A stretch of 64,000 nt of DNA from Ruminococcus sp. AM22-13 (GTDB lineage: Bacteria > Bacillota > Clostridia > Lachnospirales > Lachnospiraceae), in assembly GCF_003471165.1 (NCBI RefSeq), contig NZ_QRIL01000004.1, forward strand, positions 62,001 to 126,000. The letters are read 5' to 3'. The position numbers and the translations under genes were made by a program. The notes beneath the pieces were generated by a model that made no database searches, was not told the DNA's origin, and worked only from the letters and a program-made list of their open reading frames with translations. Positions 25,972 through 34,464 of the stretch are shown one piece after another (the first letter of the stretch is position 1; each line of letters begins with the position of its first letter).

Positions 25972-26284
25972 GACACTGAATTACTGTTTCTCCCATGCTG
26001 TGAACGATATTTCCACACACCGGACACACATAAAAATGTGAACGCAGCATATTGGCTGATACATTGGAATTAACTATTGTATTGCCGGAAATAAGCTCTG
26101 TCACCGACACCGATAATGCATTGGCAATGGATTCTAATAGTGTGATATCCGGATATCCCTTAGCTGTTTCCCATTTGGAAATTGTCTTTGCACTGACTGA
26201 CAACTTATCTGCCAGTTGCTGTTGTGTCATGTTTTTTTCCTCACGCAGTCTCTTTATGACTGCACCTGTTACATACTGATTCAT
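25889..26284 (-). pseudogene. XRE regulator with zinc/desulfoferrodoxin-like domain, frameshifted
   Basis: The ATG at 26284 has GGAGG eight bases upstream. Residues 1-65 are a canonical XRE helix-turn-helix (LREEKNMTQQQLADKLSVSA, KTISKWETAKGYPD). Next is a linker and FYVCPVCGNIVHSMGETVIQC, a metal-site opening typical of regulators fused to a superoxide-reductase-like domain. After CHGLQL the frame is wrong and ends in acidic residues; the true tail continues in the frame described at 25579-25971. The DNA-binding part may still be made. Confidence 0.7.
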
Positions 26285-26365
26285 GTTCATTACCTCCATG
26301 ACACCATTCTATCTCAGCGTATGAATATCCTCAACCTACGGAGAGTAGAGTTCGAATTTGCTCAT

Positions 26366-27121
26366 TTATTTTTTCATCCCATCCAGAAGCTTTATAAATC
26401 TTTTATCATTCATCTGCTCATTCGTGACATATTCTCCATTATAAAATAATGCATAGGTTGTAACCGGTGTCGGAGCATTCTGCGCTTCTTCTTTCGTTTC
26501 CAGTCTGGTTGCCTTAAACGGAACCTCTCTTTCCCTGGCAACTTCAAGAAGCACCGGAACATACTTTGCATTAAACGGACATTGATTGGTATAGTACAGT
26601 ACATAGCCTGTCTGCTCAATGTGTGGATGCTTCGCACACTCCTTAAATTCAGGCTTATCCGCATCCAAAGAAAAAGGCAGATACCAGAGCTGAATACCAT
26701 TATCTGCTTCATCACAGACGGTAAAGCCCTTATATTTCAGGAACTTCGGATCTGCCAGAAAAGGCTTTTTCTTAGCGGCTGACAGGATACAGATTCCCTT
26801 TTTCCCCTTCGCTTTGCTGTCTTCTATACAGACATTCAGTAAATCAGTCGAGTAACCATTGCCTTTGAAAGAACCAGCCACCCACAAACAGTCAATGTAC
26901 ATATAACCCTCTGCTATGATTGGATTCCATGCATTTTCCGCTGGAATATATTCGATAAAGCATTTTCCACGCTCTACACTCTTGAGAAATACCAATCCAT
27001 CATCAAATCGCTCTTTCAGCCAGTTTTTCTTTGATATTACCTGTATATCCTTGTTGCTTGAAATCGCACAGCAGATATGCTCTTTTTCAATATTTTCTTT
27101 CGTCACTCTTATATATTCCAT
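26366..27121 (-). CDS. GNAT acetyltransferase with YoaP-like C-terminal domain
   Basis: The 251-residue protein has an N-terminal GNAT fold (CLWVAGSFKGNGYSTDLLNV is the acetyl-CoA-binding loop with a GNGYS variant of Q/RxxGxG/A). It is followed from about 165 by a thioredoxin-like YoaP domain (YVLYYTNQCPFNAKYVPVLL, PTPVTTYALFYNGEYVTNEQ) with a single Cys. AGGAGG precedes the ATG. Such proteins are widespread in Firmicutes but substrates are not established. It stands between scarred loci and is itself full length. Confidence 0.85.
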   Translation of the reverse strand: MEYIRVTKENIEKEHICCAISSNKDIQVISKKNWLKERFDDGLVFLKSVERGKCFIEYIPAENAWNPIIAEGYMYIDCLWVAGSFKGNGYSTDLLNVCIEDSKAKGKKGICILSAAKKKPFLADPKFLKYKGFTVCDEADNGIQLWYLPFSLDADKPEFKECAKHPHIEQTGYVLYYTNQCPFNAKYVPVLLEVAREREVPFKATRLETKEEAQNAPTPVTTYALFYNGEYVTNEQMNDKRFIKLLDGMKK

Positions 27122-27208
27122 GGATTTCCTCCTACTTATTCTTAAAGTTTAAAAATGCTGCTGTTAATAATAATCTCTCCGTCATTTTGTATCCTCTTTC
27201 ATTCCTAT

Positions 27209-28297
27209 TCAATGCCTTATTCCCAAAATCAAATAACGTACAACCGGAATTTTCTCTATCAGCAGAGCTGCTAAAGGCGTGAAGAGATATGCTGCAAATG
27301 CAACAATAACATACTGCGCACCTACAGACAGATCTCTCTTTTGCAATAATGATAACGCAATCAGAATTACCGGAATATGCAGGATATAGACTGGAAAACT
27401 GATTTTTCCAAGCCATTCTGTAACCGCATTTTTCTTATCACCATAGGCTGCGAACATTCCAAATATTGCAAGAATCATACAATACGTGAAGAGATTGGCA
27501 TACCAGGTACTAAGCAGGCTGCTGTGACCGTAGTAGATACCATAAGCCCTGTAAATGAAATATACCCCAGATACGACTGCTGCAAGTGTGCTTACAAAGC
27601 GCCATTTCTTCAACACTTCAATCACAATATCCTGCGAGAAAACATAATATCCAAGTAGGAAAGCAACTGTATAAATTCCAAACCGGTAAGATTCGACTAC
27701 AGGCGTGTTCAAGAGCTTACTGGCACCCCACAGCAGGAAAAACATCACAACCAGCCATACATATACTGAACTCTCCTTCTGAATAGATTTTCTCTCTTCC
27801 TTCTGTACTGCCAATACTACCTTACGAACCAACAGAAGCAACAATGAAATCACAAATAACATCTGGCTGAACCACTGTGCACCGATTCCTGATAATGTAT
27901 AAACAATGTACTTCACAAAGCCAGGGGCTGCCTGTAGCCCTGCTCCGGCAGAAGCCCCTGCTACAATAGAACCGGGGATAAATCCAAACACCAGCACTCC
28001 CAGTGTAGATGGTACCAGCAATTTGTTTCTCCTGCCTGATATGAATTGCTTTGCTGTTTTATGCTGCAGGGTATGATAAGCTGCAACACCTGCCACTACG
28101 AACAGCAATGTCATAAACCATGGATACACTGCATACTGATAAATTCCGGCAAAGGTCATGCCATCTCCCTGATGATATTCCAACAGTCCCTCAAACATTG
28201 CGGTTATTCCAATATTATTGAAAAAGAAAAACACATGAAAAAATACTACTAAAATGATGGTGCACCATCTGATGTTATCCAAATAAATCTTTCGCAT
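27209..28297 (-). CDS. Membrane acyltransferase, acyltransferase 3 family
   Basis: From the ATG at 28297 (AGGAGG and GAGG upstream) it encodes 362 residues with about ten helices. It opens MRKIYLDNIRWCTIILVVFF, where the D-N-x-R-x-x-x-I motif and the following His (FFHVFFF) mark acyltransferase-3 proteins that O-acylate glycans or lipids at the membrane. The longer upstream frame lies inside the TetR gene and is rejected. The start follows the tetR stop by one base, so the two genes are coupled and the TetR protein is the likely regulator. The acceptor is unknown. Confidence 0.87.
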   Translation of the reverse strand: MRKIYLDNIRWCTIILVVFFHVFFFFNNIGITAMFEGLLEYHQGDGMTFAGIYQYAVYPWFMTLLFVVAGVAAYHTLQHKTAKQFISGRRNKLLVPSTLGVLVFGFIPGSIVAGASAGAGLQAAPGFVKYIVYTLSGIGAQWFSQMLFVISLLLLLVRKVVLAVQKEERKSIQKESSVYVWLVVMFFLLWGASKLLNTPVVESYRFGIYTVAFLLGYYVFSQDIVIEVLKKWRFVSTLAAVVSGVYFIYRAYGIYYGHSSLLSTWYANLFTYCMILAIFGMFAAYGDKKNAVTEWLGKISFPVYILHIPVILIALSLLQKRDLSVGAQYVIVAFAAYLFTPLAALLIEKIPVVRYLILGIRH

Positions 28298-28298
28298 C

Positions 28299-28865
28299 TT
28301 ACCTCTTTCCTCCTGTATAACTTCTTTTGATTCCTTCATAGGTGTCTGTGAGCACTTTGCTGATAAATGCCTCATCCCAATCCACAAATGATGTAGCAAG
28401 CATCGTTGCCATTCCGTGTGCACAGATCCATGTTTCCATATGGAACAGGTAAGCTTCATCCTCGCTTAAGCCTAGATTTTTCTGGAGCAGCGCTAACAAT
28501 GTACGTAAGGATTCTCTGTCATCTTCCGGTTTCTCATTACTTCTGTCACACATAAAAAGCAATTTAAACAGTTCTTTTTCTTCTCTTGCAAACCGGATAT
28601 ATGCCATACCACTGGCTTTATATGGCGGATACTTGCCTGCTTCCATCTCTGTTTTCAGGTACGACTGATACTCTGCATAAGCTGTTTCTTTTACAGCATT
28701 ATGTAAATCCTCCATAGTTTCAAAGTTAGAAAAAACCGGCTGCGTTGAACACTTCAGTTTCGCTGCTATACTTCTTGCATTGAGTGCCTGCTCCCCCGCT
28801 TCCCTTACCAGATTTAATGCAGTATCAACAATTTCTTCTCTTGTGATTTTTATTTTAGGTGGCAT
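28299..28865 (-). CDS. TetR/AcrR-family transcriptional regulator
   Basis: The 188-residue protein has an N-terminal helix-turn-helix (ITREEIVDTALNLVREAG, ALNARSIAAKLKCSTQPVFS, NFETMEDL) and an all-helical ligand domain resembling WHG/TetR_C members. AGGAG precedes the ATG. It is cotranscribed with the membrane acyltransferase and probably represses both. An AT-rich promoter region with near-palindromic ATATCATATGTTATATAT-type sequence lies at about 28886-28910 and could hold the operator. Confidence 0.88.
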   Translation of the reverse strand: MPPKIKITREEIVDTALNLVREAGEQALNARSIAAKLKCSTQPVFSNFETMEDLHNAVKETAYAEYQSYLKTEMEAGKYPPYKASGMAYIRFAREEKELFKLLFMCDRSNEKPEDDRESLRTLLALLQKNLGLSEDEAYLFHMETWICAHGMATMLATSFVDWDEAFISKVLTDTYEGIKRSYTGGKR

Positions 28866-29023
28866 AAATTAACTCCTTATTATTTAATATATCATATGTT
28901 ATATATCGTCTGTTATATTTTAATGTAAAATAATAAATACGTCAATAGTATACACGCAATTATCCCTGTTAGTCCCTCCTGGACAGACACTAACGAATGG
29001 GGGTTGGTAATATTTAATCATAC

Positions 29024-29069
29024 AAAAAAGGCGCAGGCTTGCATCTATAAGATGAAGCTTTGCGCCTTT
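29024..29069 (-). terminator. Intrinsic terminator of the decayed GyrI-like gene
   Basis: On the minus strand GGCGCA..TGCGCC closes a 25-base loop with an inner stem and is followed by six T residues. It lies 15 bases after the stop of the pseudogene at 29084. Confidence 0.7.
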
Positions 29070-29083
29070 CCTTGTCTATTATC

Positions 29084-29230
29084 TTACTGTTTTTTCTTCA
29101 CCGGAATCCAGATTTCACATTAGTAACTATCATCCATTGTGCCTTTTTCATACTTTGTCGGATTATCATAATACTCCACACAATATCCGACGGCAAATTC
29201 ATATTCTCTGAGTGCCGGCAGCAAATACTA
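29084..29230 (-). pseudogene. GyrI-like effector-binding domain remnant
   Basis: The minus strand reads YLLPALREYEFAVGYCVEYY, then YEKGTMDDSY-stop-CEIWIPVKKKQ and a final stop. This is the C-terminal third of a GyrI-like small-molecule-binding protein with a TAA in place of the usual Tyr/Cys codon. The preceding TAG closes the other end. It is a second, longer relative of the remnant at 25511, so there were once at least two genes of this family here. Confidence 0.6.
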
Positions 29231-29291
29231 GCCCCTTTTCTGTTTTGGTGCTGGTAACTCCGCATACTGATTTTTGTTTTCTCAAAGTCAT

Positions 29292-29530
29292 TTAATTCAG
29301 ATAGTCACCAACCGGAGATGTATTATACTGTTTCCTAATCTCGATCACAATAGAACCATCCTCATTTGTTTTTTCTGATAAGATTCTGTATTCTGTCCCG
29401 CTCTTTTCCCGCTGATCTTTATACTTTTCGCACTTCTGTACAATCGCCTTTTTTGCATACTCTGTCGTTTCTCCGTCATGGTTGGAAAACACAATGTCTG
29501 AGTGATACAAGCTGCTTTAATCCTTTTCAT
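29292..29530 (-). pseudogene. Small conserved protein with a single-base frameshift
   Basis: An ATG at 29530 with GAGAGG upstream starts MKRIKAACITQTL. After this the correct sequence continues one frame over as FSNHDGETTEYAKKAIVQKC, GTEYRILSEKTNEDGSIVI and QYNTSPVGDYLN. Adding one base gives a coherent 79-residue protein. I recall proteins with this MKRIKAAC start and YNxSPVGxYL end as widespread small Clostridia proteins without assigned function. It may be a true mutation or a sequencing error. Confidence 0.6.
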
Positions 29531-29570
29531 TATAGATACCTCTCTTTCATTTTACAGATACACTACATAG

Positions 29571-29614
29571 AAAAAGGGATCTTTCACTCAGTAAATTTGA
29601 ATGAAACGATCCCT
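29571..29614 (-). terminator. Intrinsic terminator after the cytidylate-kinase-like gene
   Basis: AGGGATCGTTTCATTC pairs with GAGTGAAAGATCCCT on the minus strand and is followed by five T residues. It lies about 75 bases after the stop at 29687. Confidence 0.75.
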
Positions 29615-29686
29615 GATTTTCATGTAAATTGTACTTGGTTTTACATTATTTATTATACTTTATTTTGCCAAAAAATGTAAGCTGTT

Positions 29687-30274
29687 TTATTTCACGCATT
29701 CCATAATTATCATCTCACATCTGTCATATCCAAGCTGTGAGCTGTTCAGACACAGTGTGTAATTGCTGGCTTTTCCCCAGCTCTGATCTGTGTAAAAGTT
29801 ATAATTTGTTCTTCGCCTTTTATCTGTATCTGCCATCATTTTCACAGCTTCCTTCTCTTTTACATTGTATAAGCCAGTGATACGCTTTATTTTTTCCGGC
29901 ATGTCCCCATGAATAAATACATTCAGCACATCATCCCGGTCTTTCAGGATATAGTCTGCATTTCTTCCAATGATCACACAAGGCTCCTTCTCAGCCAATT
30001 CTAAAATAATATTTCTCTGTGCCTCATACACCATGTCCTCCACAGATTTTCCTGTGATATCACGACCGGAAAATGCATATGCGAACAAACCTTTTTTCGG
30101 AGATAATTCCGCATTTTCCTGAATATATTCCGGTGATAAGCCGGACTTTTCTGCAATCTGACCAATGATATTTTTATCATAATAAGCAATTCCAAGTTTC
30201 TTTGCCACTTCTTCTCCGATAAAACGTCCACCGCTTCCAAATTCCCTGCTGATCGTAATAATTCTTTTTGCCAT
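29687..30274 (-). CDS. Cytidylate kinase-like family protein
   Basis: The 195-residue protein starts RIITISREFGSGGRFIGEEV, a P-loop variant typical of the cytidylate kinase-like family rather than true Cmk. It continues LGIAYYDKNII, EPCVIIGRNADYIL and TDKRRRTNYNFYTDQSWGKA. The role of this family is unclear; nucleotide phosphorylation is possible. AGGAGG precedes the ATG, and the gene follows the MATE exporter by 12 bases in one operon, a pairing I have seen in related genomes. Confidence 0.85.
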   Translation of the reverse strand: MAKRIITISREFGSGGRFIGEEVAKKLGIAYYDKNIIGQIAEKSGLSPEYIQENAELSPKKGLFAYAFSGRDITGKSVEDMVYEAQRNIILELAEKEPCVIIGRNADYILKDRDDVLNVFIHGDMPEKIKRITGLYNVKEKEAVKMMADTDKRRRTNYNFYTDQSWGKASNYTLCLNSSQLGYDRCEMIIMECVK

Positions 30275-30286
30275 CTCTGATTCCTC

Positions 30287-31654
30287 CTAATTTAAAGCAT
30301 CAACCTTATTTTTTCTGATTTTCTTTAAAAATACATATCCTACAAAACATGAAATTATTTCAGTAATTGGAAATGCCCACCAGATCAACGATACTCCCAT
30401 CTGACCATTTCTGACAAACAAAGAAAAGATTCCCGCCAGCGGCAGGATGATAATAAGCTGTCTCAAAAGTGAAATCACCAGTGATTCCAGACCGCCATCC
30501 AATGCCTGGTAAATTCCCTGATAAGCAACATTAATTCCGGCAAACAAAAAGCTTACTGAGATCACTCTCATCGCGGCAATAAAATATTCTCTTGACTGTC
30601 CTGCATTAAACAGCGTTGCAAATGCTCCGGGGAAAATCTCCGTAATTGCAATTCCAATAATCATTAATGCAATGGTATAAATAAGTCCATATTTAATACC
30701 ATCCTGAATTCTCTTTTTACTTCTCATTCCATAAGCAAATGCAATGATCGGAGTGATCGCATCTCGCAGACCAAAAGCAAGGAAGAGAACAAACTGCTGG
30801 ACTTTATAGAACAAGCCATAGGCTGTCTGTGCTGATGGATTGAACTTCAGGATCAGATTCATCACATAAACCATAATGGACATCAGAGCCTGTGCAATAA
30901 TTGCCGGAAGTCCGATTGCATAGATTTCTTTTATAACACCAGCATTCGGTTTCATGTATTTCGGTCCATGCCCGAATTCCCTGTTCAGTTTCATATGAAA
31001 AATAAGCAGCAATACAGCAGAAGCAACCTGACCAATTACAGTTGCGTAAGCTGCACCTTTCACTCCCATTTCAGGGCAAGGTCCAATACCGTAGATCATG
31101 ATCGGATCAAGAATGATATTTACAACAGCACCAACCACCTGTCCGATTGTAGAATAAAGAGAACGACCTGTTGCCTGTAATAACTTTTCAAATAAAGAAA
31201 AGAAAATAATACCAAAAGAAATCACACAGCATATCCGCAGATAGCTGACTCCCATTTCAAGTACTTCTGCATCAACTGTCTGTGATGAAATATATGCTTT
31301 CACTCCAAAGATACCAAACAGTAAGCAGACCACGTAAATGATCACACCCAGGAACAGACTGTTTCCTGCTACCTTTGCAGCCTTTTCCCTGTTCCCCTGT
31401 CCAAGTGTCCTTGCAAGAAGTGCATTAGTTCCCACACCTGTTCCGATTCCTACCGCTACCATAAGCATCTGAACCGGAAATACCAGGGTGAGGGCATTTA
31501 ATGCTGCTTCACTGCCCACTCTCATATTTCCTACAAACGCACTGTCTACAATGTTATAGACCGCCTGCAATGCCATGGATAAGATCATTGGGATTCCCAT
31601 CTGGATCATCAGCTTATTCACCGGCATATCCTTCATCTTGTTACTTTCTGCCAT
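30287..31654 (-). CDS. MATE-family efflux transporter
   Basis: The 455-residue, twelve-helix protein has the family features [52 protein letters not shown] and [20 protein letters not shown]. It should export cationic compounds using a sodium or proton gradient. GAGGAG lies nine bases before the ATG. Its leader contains two related hairpins (31683-31744 and 31773-31819), the second ending in U7, so expression is probably controlled by attenuation or a riboswitch. It is cotranscribed with the kinase-like gene downstream. Confidence 0.92.
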   Translation of the reverse strand: MAESNKMKDMPVNKLMIQMGIPMILSMALQAVYNIVDSAFVGNMRVGSEAALNALTLVFPVQMLMVAVGIGTGVGTNALLARTLGQGNREKAAKVAGNSLFLGVIIYVVCLLFGIFGVKAYISSQTVDAEVLEMGVSYLRICCVISFGIIFFSLFEKLLQATGRSLYSTIGQVVGAVVNIILDPIMIYGIGPCPEMGVKGAAYATVIGQVASAVLLLIFHMKLNREFGHGPKYMKPNAGVIKEIYAIGLPAIIAQALMSIMVYVMNLILKFNPSAQTAYGLFYKVQQFVLFLAFGLRDAITPIIAFAYGMRSKKRIQDGIKYGLIYTIALMIIGIAITEIFPGAFATLFNAGQSREYFIAAMRVISVSFLFAGINVAYQGIYQALDGGLESLVISLLRQLIIILPLAGIFSLFVRNGQMGVSLIWWAFPITEIISCFVGYVFLKKIRKNKVDALN

Positions 31655-31682
31655 TTTACTTTAACTCCTCTCTTTTCTGCAC

Positions 31683-31744
31683 AAAAAAAGTGCGCACCCT
31701 GTCACATAAGCTGGACTTACGCCGACAGGCTACACACTTTTTTT
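31683..31744 (-). promoter_or_regulatory. Leader hairpin 2 of the MATE gene, terminator-like
   Basis: On the minus strand AAAAAAAGTG..CCTGTC pairs with GACAGG..GCGCACTTTTTTT, making a long stem 29 bases before the MATE start and ending in seven T residues. Its apex contains GCGTAAGTCCAG, almost identical to hairpin 1. An intrinsic terminator directly in front of the ribosome binding site implies conditional read-through. Confidence 0.65.
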
Positions 31745-31772
31745 CATAGCAAATATTCTATTTTAACAAAAG

Positions 31773-31819
31773 AAAAACGAGTAGCATGAAACTGGATTTA
31801 CGCTCATCTGCTACTCGTT
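31773..31819 (-). promoter_or_regulatory. Leader hairpin 1 of the MATE gene
   Basis: ACGAGTAGCA pairs with TGCTACTCGT on the minus strand, followed by TTTTTC. The apex holds GCGTAAATCCAG, matching the apex of hairpin 2 in 11 of 12 positions although the stems differ completely. Shared apical sequence on unrelated stems suggests a recognised RNA motif in tandem. Confidence 0.55.
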
Positions 31820-31946
31820 CGTTATCATTATATTTCCTGTTTTCTAAAAAGTCAAACGAAATGTTTTTACAATTTACATTTTACAATGCACATCAATCTA
31901 TTTTATTTTGATTAATGTAATCAATAATCGTTTTACAGATTTTCTG

Positions 31947-32159
31947 CTATCTGGAAATACCTTGCATCTGTATCAGTACACTTTTCCCTTGTGCAAGTCT
32001 TTTCTGCTTCCGCTGATAAATCATTTTTATAATAGCAACTAATGCCTCAGGGTTATTTGCCCTTACTGCTTCTTTATAAATTTCATATTTCACAAAATCC
32101 TCCTTGCTGACCAGTGTATCTTCCATAAACTCCGGCAAGATAAGCGGTAAGAGTCTCAA
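31947..32159 (-). pseudogene. CarD-like regulator fragment
   Basis: Seventy codons contain LVSKEDFVKYEIYKEAVRAN, NPEALVAIIKMIYQRKQKRL and AQGKSV, resembling the helical C-terminal half of CarD-family RNA-polymerase-binding proteins (x-IIKxIYxRKxxRxAxGKxV). The N-terminal Tudor-like domain is absent and the last dozen residues (LIQMQGISR) do not fit, so both ends are damaged. No ribosome binding site is evident. Confidence 0.45.
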
Positions 32160-32306
32160 ATAAAATCCCTGCCCAAAATCTTTTCTCTTTGCACATTTGG
32201 CGAAATCTGGCTCTTTTACTTCATTATAGCAATCCTCTAAAATAATGCATCTTAATCCAGCCCATCAGAATGTGAAATCTTGCGTAAAGCATTTTTCAAA
32301 CACACT

Positions 32307-34007
32307 CTAATCTCTTGGTGTTAATCCTACATACATATCTTTGTACTGTTTTGCACTCTTTTCCCAGGAAACGTCTTTATTCATATCGCGGATTACCATA
32401 TCATCCCATGATTTCCTGTTCTCGAAATAAAGAGTCTTTGCTCTGTTGATTGCATCGTAAAGCAGCCCGCTTTCATATCTGTCAAATGTAAAACCGTTTC
32501 CTGTATTCTCAAACATATTATAAGGCTGAACCGTATCTTTAAGTCCTCCGGTCTCTCTTACAATCGGAACTGCACCATATCTCATGGCTATAAGCTGTGT
32601 AAGTCCACATGGTTCAAATCTTGATGGAACCAGAAGCGCATCACATCCTGCATAAATATTGTGAGCCACATTTTCATTGTAAGCAATATATGCACAGAAA
32701 TTGCCCTTATATTTGTTTTCATAATAACGGAATGTATTCTCATACTGAGAATCACCAGTACCAAGAACAACCACCTGCGTATGTTCATCCATAATTCCCG
32801 GGATTACGTCATTTACAAGATCAAGACCTTTCTGGTTGGTGAGACGTGAAATAAGTCCGATTACCATCTTATGCTCATCTACATCCAGCCCCAGAGATTC
32901 CTGAAGAGCTTTTTTATTAATCTTTTTATTCTTTATTGCTGACTTCTCATCATAATCAGCAGCTAACAGCTTATCAGTTTCCGGATTCCAGATATCCGTA
33001 TCAATACCATTCACAATTCCCAGAATCTTATTGTTGTGATATCTTAAATGCTCTGCAAGTCCCTCGCCATATTCCTCCGTCTGAATCTCCCAGGCATAGG
33101 TGTTACTTACGGTTGTAACTTTGTTACTGTAAGCGATACCACCCTTTAACATATTGGCATCCAGCCAGTTCTGAATCATGCAGTCCTTATTAAATACATA
33201 ATCCGGAAGTCCTGACCAGTATTGAATCATTTTTCTGTCATAAATACCCTGGAACTTCAGATTATGTATTGTGAGTACTGAAATTGCACGTCCTACATCT
33301 GTATCCTGGAAACAGGTTCTCAGATAAAGTGGTACTAAAGCTGCCTGCCAGTCATGACAATGCACTACATCAGGAGTCCAATTCAGATAATTAAGGGCAG
33401 CAAGGGCAGCTTTTGCAAAATAACAGAATTTCGGAATGTCATCTATAAGATTCGTATATGGATTTCCCCAGGAAAAGAACTCATCATTATCTATAAAATC
33501 ATAGACAACACCATCCTCCTGATATTCCATAATTCCCACATAATACTGCTTTCCATCAGAGCAGAGATTCATATCAAAGGAACCCCTGTATTCCATCTTT
33601 TCCTGAAATTTCTGAGGAATACATTTATATCTTGGAAGAATGACCTTAACATCAATGTTTAATTTTGCCAGACTCTTTGGCAGGGCAGACATTACATCTC
33701 CCAATCCGCCGGTCTTAACAAATGGATAACATTCTGATCCAATGAAGGCTACACTTCTTCGCGGTCCCAGATCAGGCTGTTTCGTTGGAATGTTCTGTTC
33801 ATTCTGTTCAACAGATGGCTCCTGAATAATTGCGGTTTGCTTAACAGAAACATTCTCTGTTGTTGGAGCAACAGGCTTAACAGCTTTTTGAGGACTGTTT
33901 TTTGCACTGCTTTTTACGCTGCTTTTTACGCTGTTTCTTGCATTGTTCTTTGTATTACTTTTTGCATTGCCTTTGGTACTGCTTTTTTGAACTGTTTTTT
34001 TTCTCAT
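32307..34007 (-). CDS. glgA: Glycogen synthase with repetitive basic N-terminal tail
   Basis: From about residue 85 this 566-residue protein is a complete GT5 starch/glycogen synthase: VAFIGSECYPFVKTGGLGDV (ADP-glucose-binding KTGGL), DVVHCHDWQAAL, TIHNLKFQG, GIVNGIDTDIWNP, ISRLTNQKGLD, and PSRFEPCGLTQLIAMRYGA. It elongates alpha-1,4-glucan from ADP-glucose. The first ~80 residues are unusual: low-complexity, Lys/Ser/Asn-rich four-residue repeats (SNTK NNAR NSVK SSVK), then a Pro/Gln-rich linker. Typical bacterial GlgA starts directly at the KTGGL domain. AAAGGGAG lies upstream. It is monocistronic here. Confidence 0.94.
   Translation of the reverse strand: MRKKTVQKSSTKGNAKSNTKNNARNSVKSSVKSSAKNSPQKAVKPVAPTTENVSVKQTAIIQEPSVEQNEQNIPTKQPDLGPRRSVAFIGSECYPFVKTGGLGDVMSALPKSLAKLNIDVKVILPRYKCIPQKFQEKMEYRGSFDMNLCSDGKQYYVGIMEYQEDGVVYDFIDNDEFFSWGNPYTNLIDDIPKFCYFAKAALAALNYLNWTPDVVHCHDWQAALVPLYLRTCFQDTDVGRAISVLTIHNLKFQGIYDRKMIQYWSGLPDYVFNKDCMIQNWLDANMLKGGIAYSNKVTTVSNTYAWEIQTEEYGEGLAEHLRYHNNKILGIVNGIDTDIWNPETDKLLAADYDEKSAIKNKKINKKALQESLGLDVDEHKMVIGLISRLTNQKGLDLVNDVIPGIMDEHTQVVVLGTGDSQYENTFRYYENKYKGNFCAYIAYNENVAHNIYAGCDALLVPSRFEPCGLTQLIAMRYGAVPIVRETGGLKDTVQPYNMFENTGNGFTFDRYESGLLYDAINRAKTLYFENRKSWDDMVIRDMNKDVSWEKSAKQYKDMYVGLTPRD
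33895..33975. repeat. 12-bp tandem repeats inside glgA
   Basis: About six imperfect copies of a 12-base unit (plus strand GCTTTTTACGCT, then GTTTCTTGCATT-like) encode the four-residue xSVK/xNAK repeats of the GlgA tail. Two neighbouring copies are identical, which suggests recent slippage. Confidence 0.7.
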
Positions 34008-34167
34008 ATCATTGATCTCCCTTTTGCATTTTACAAAGTCCGAAATTTATTACGCCTTAACTAAAATGTCCTCCGGTAAGTTCCTGATAAACATTCATTT
34101 TACAGATATTTATCATTTCCTGTTAATCTCAATTATAACACAAAATGCGCAAAGTAACTATTATTAT

Positions 34168-34196
34168 GTGAAATGCTTCCATCACTTAATTCTTAC
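34168..34196 (-). mobile_element. Solo right-end relic of an IS200/IS605 element
   Basis: This 29-base segment (GTGAAATGCTTCCATCACTT onward to TCTTAC) matches the right end of the element at 10709-10737 in 25 of 29 positions and in the same orientation. The adjacent ATCACT..AGTGAT retains the terminal hairpin. No tnpB or tnpA follows, and a second GTCCCC/GGGGAC pairing region at 34215-34260 could be the remains of the guide RNA. Confidence 0.5.
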
Positions 34197-34200
34197 CTGA

Positions 34201-34407
34201 GTGATACAAGCAAGTCCCCACCCACTGCTTATTGCTCTTCGCAACCTCCGCAGGGGACTGGCTTCCAGACTTGGACTGGAACTCTATGACAGAAAGAAGC
34301 TCGAAGAAGAGGCCAAAAAACTTGGAAAACTTGATATTTCCGATGTAGCAGACATAATCATAAATTATATCAACGCTAAAAAAATATCCGAACAAAAGCA
34401 CCTGTAG
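34201..34407 (+). pseudogene. Short coding-like fragment of unknown origin
   Basis: The last 45 codons (LELYDRKKLEEEAKKLGKLD, ISDVADIIINYI, KKISEQKHL) have the composition of a real protein end and a terminator follows. The first 20 codons fall in the insertion-sequence relic and the frame begins with GTG without a ribosome binding site. Probably the C-terminus of a gene cut by the element. The family is not recognised. Confidence 0.35.
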
Positions 34408-34422
34408 ACCAAATAATACTGT

Positions 34423-34464
34423 AAAAATCAGGCACAAGTTTCCGAAGTATAACTTGTGCCTGAT
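34423..34464. terminator. Strong intrinsic terminator
   Basis: ATCAGGCACAAGTT and AACTTGTGCCTGAT form a 14-base perfect stem. On the minus strand five T residues follow, so it chiefly ends the acetyltransferase transcript. It also lies just after the plus-strand fragment at 34201. Confidence 0.85.

Noticed and set aside
31683..31819. Guanidine-II (mini-ykkC) riboswitch upstream of the MATE gene
   Set aside because: The two-hairpin layout is similar, but the loops lack the required ACGR sequence.
33895..33975. CRISPR-like short tandem repeats
   Set aside because: The 12-bp units are contiguous with no spacers and encode the GlgA tail in frame.
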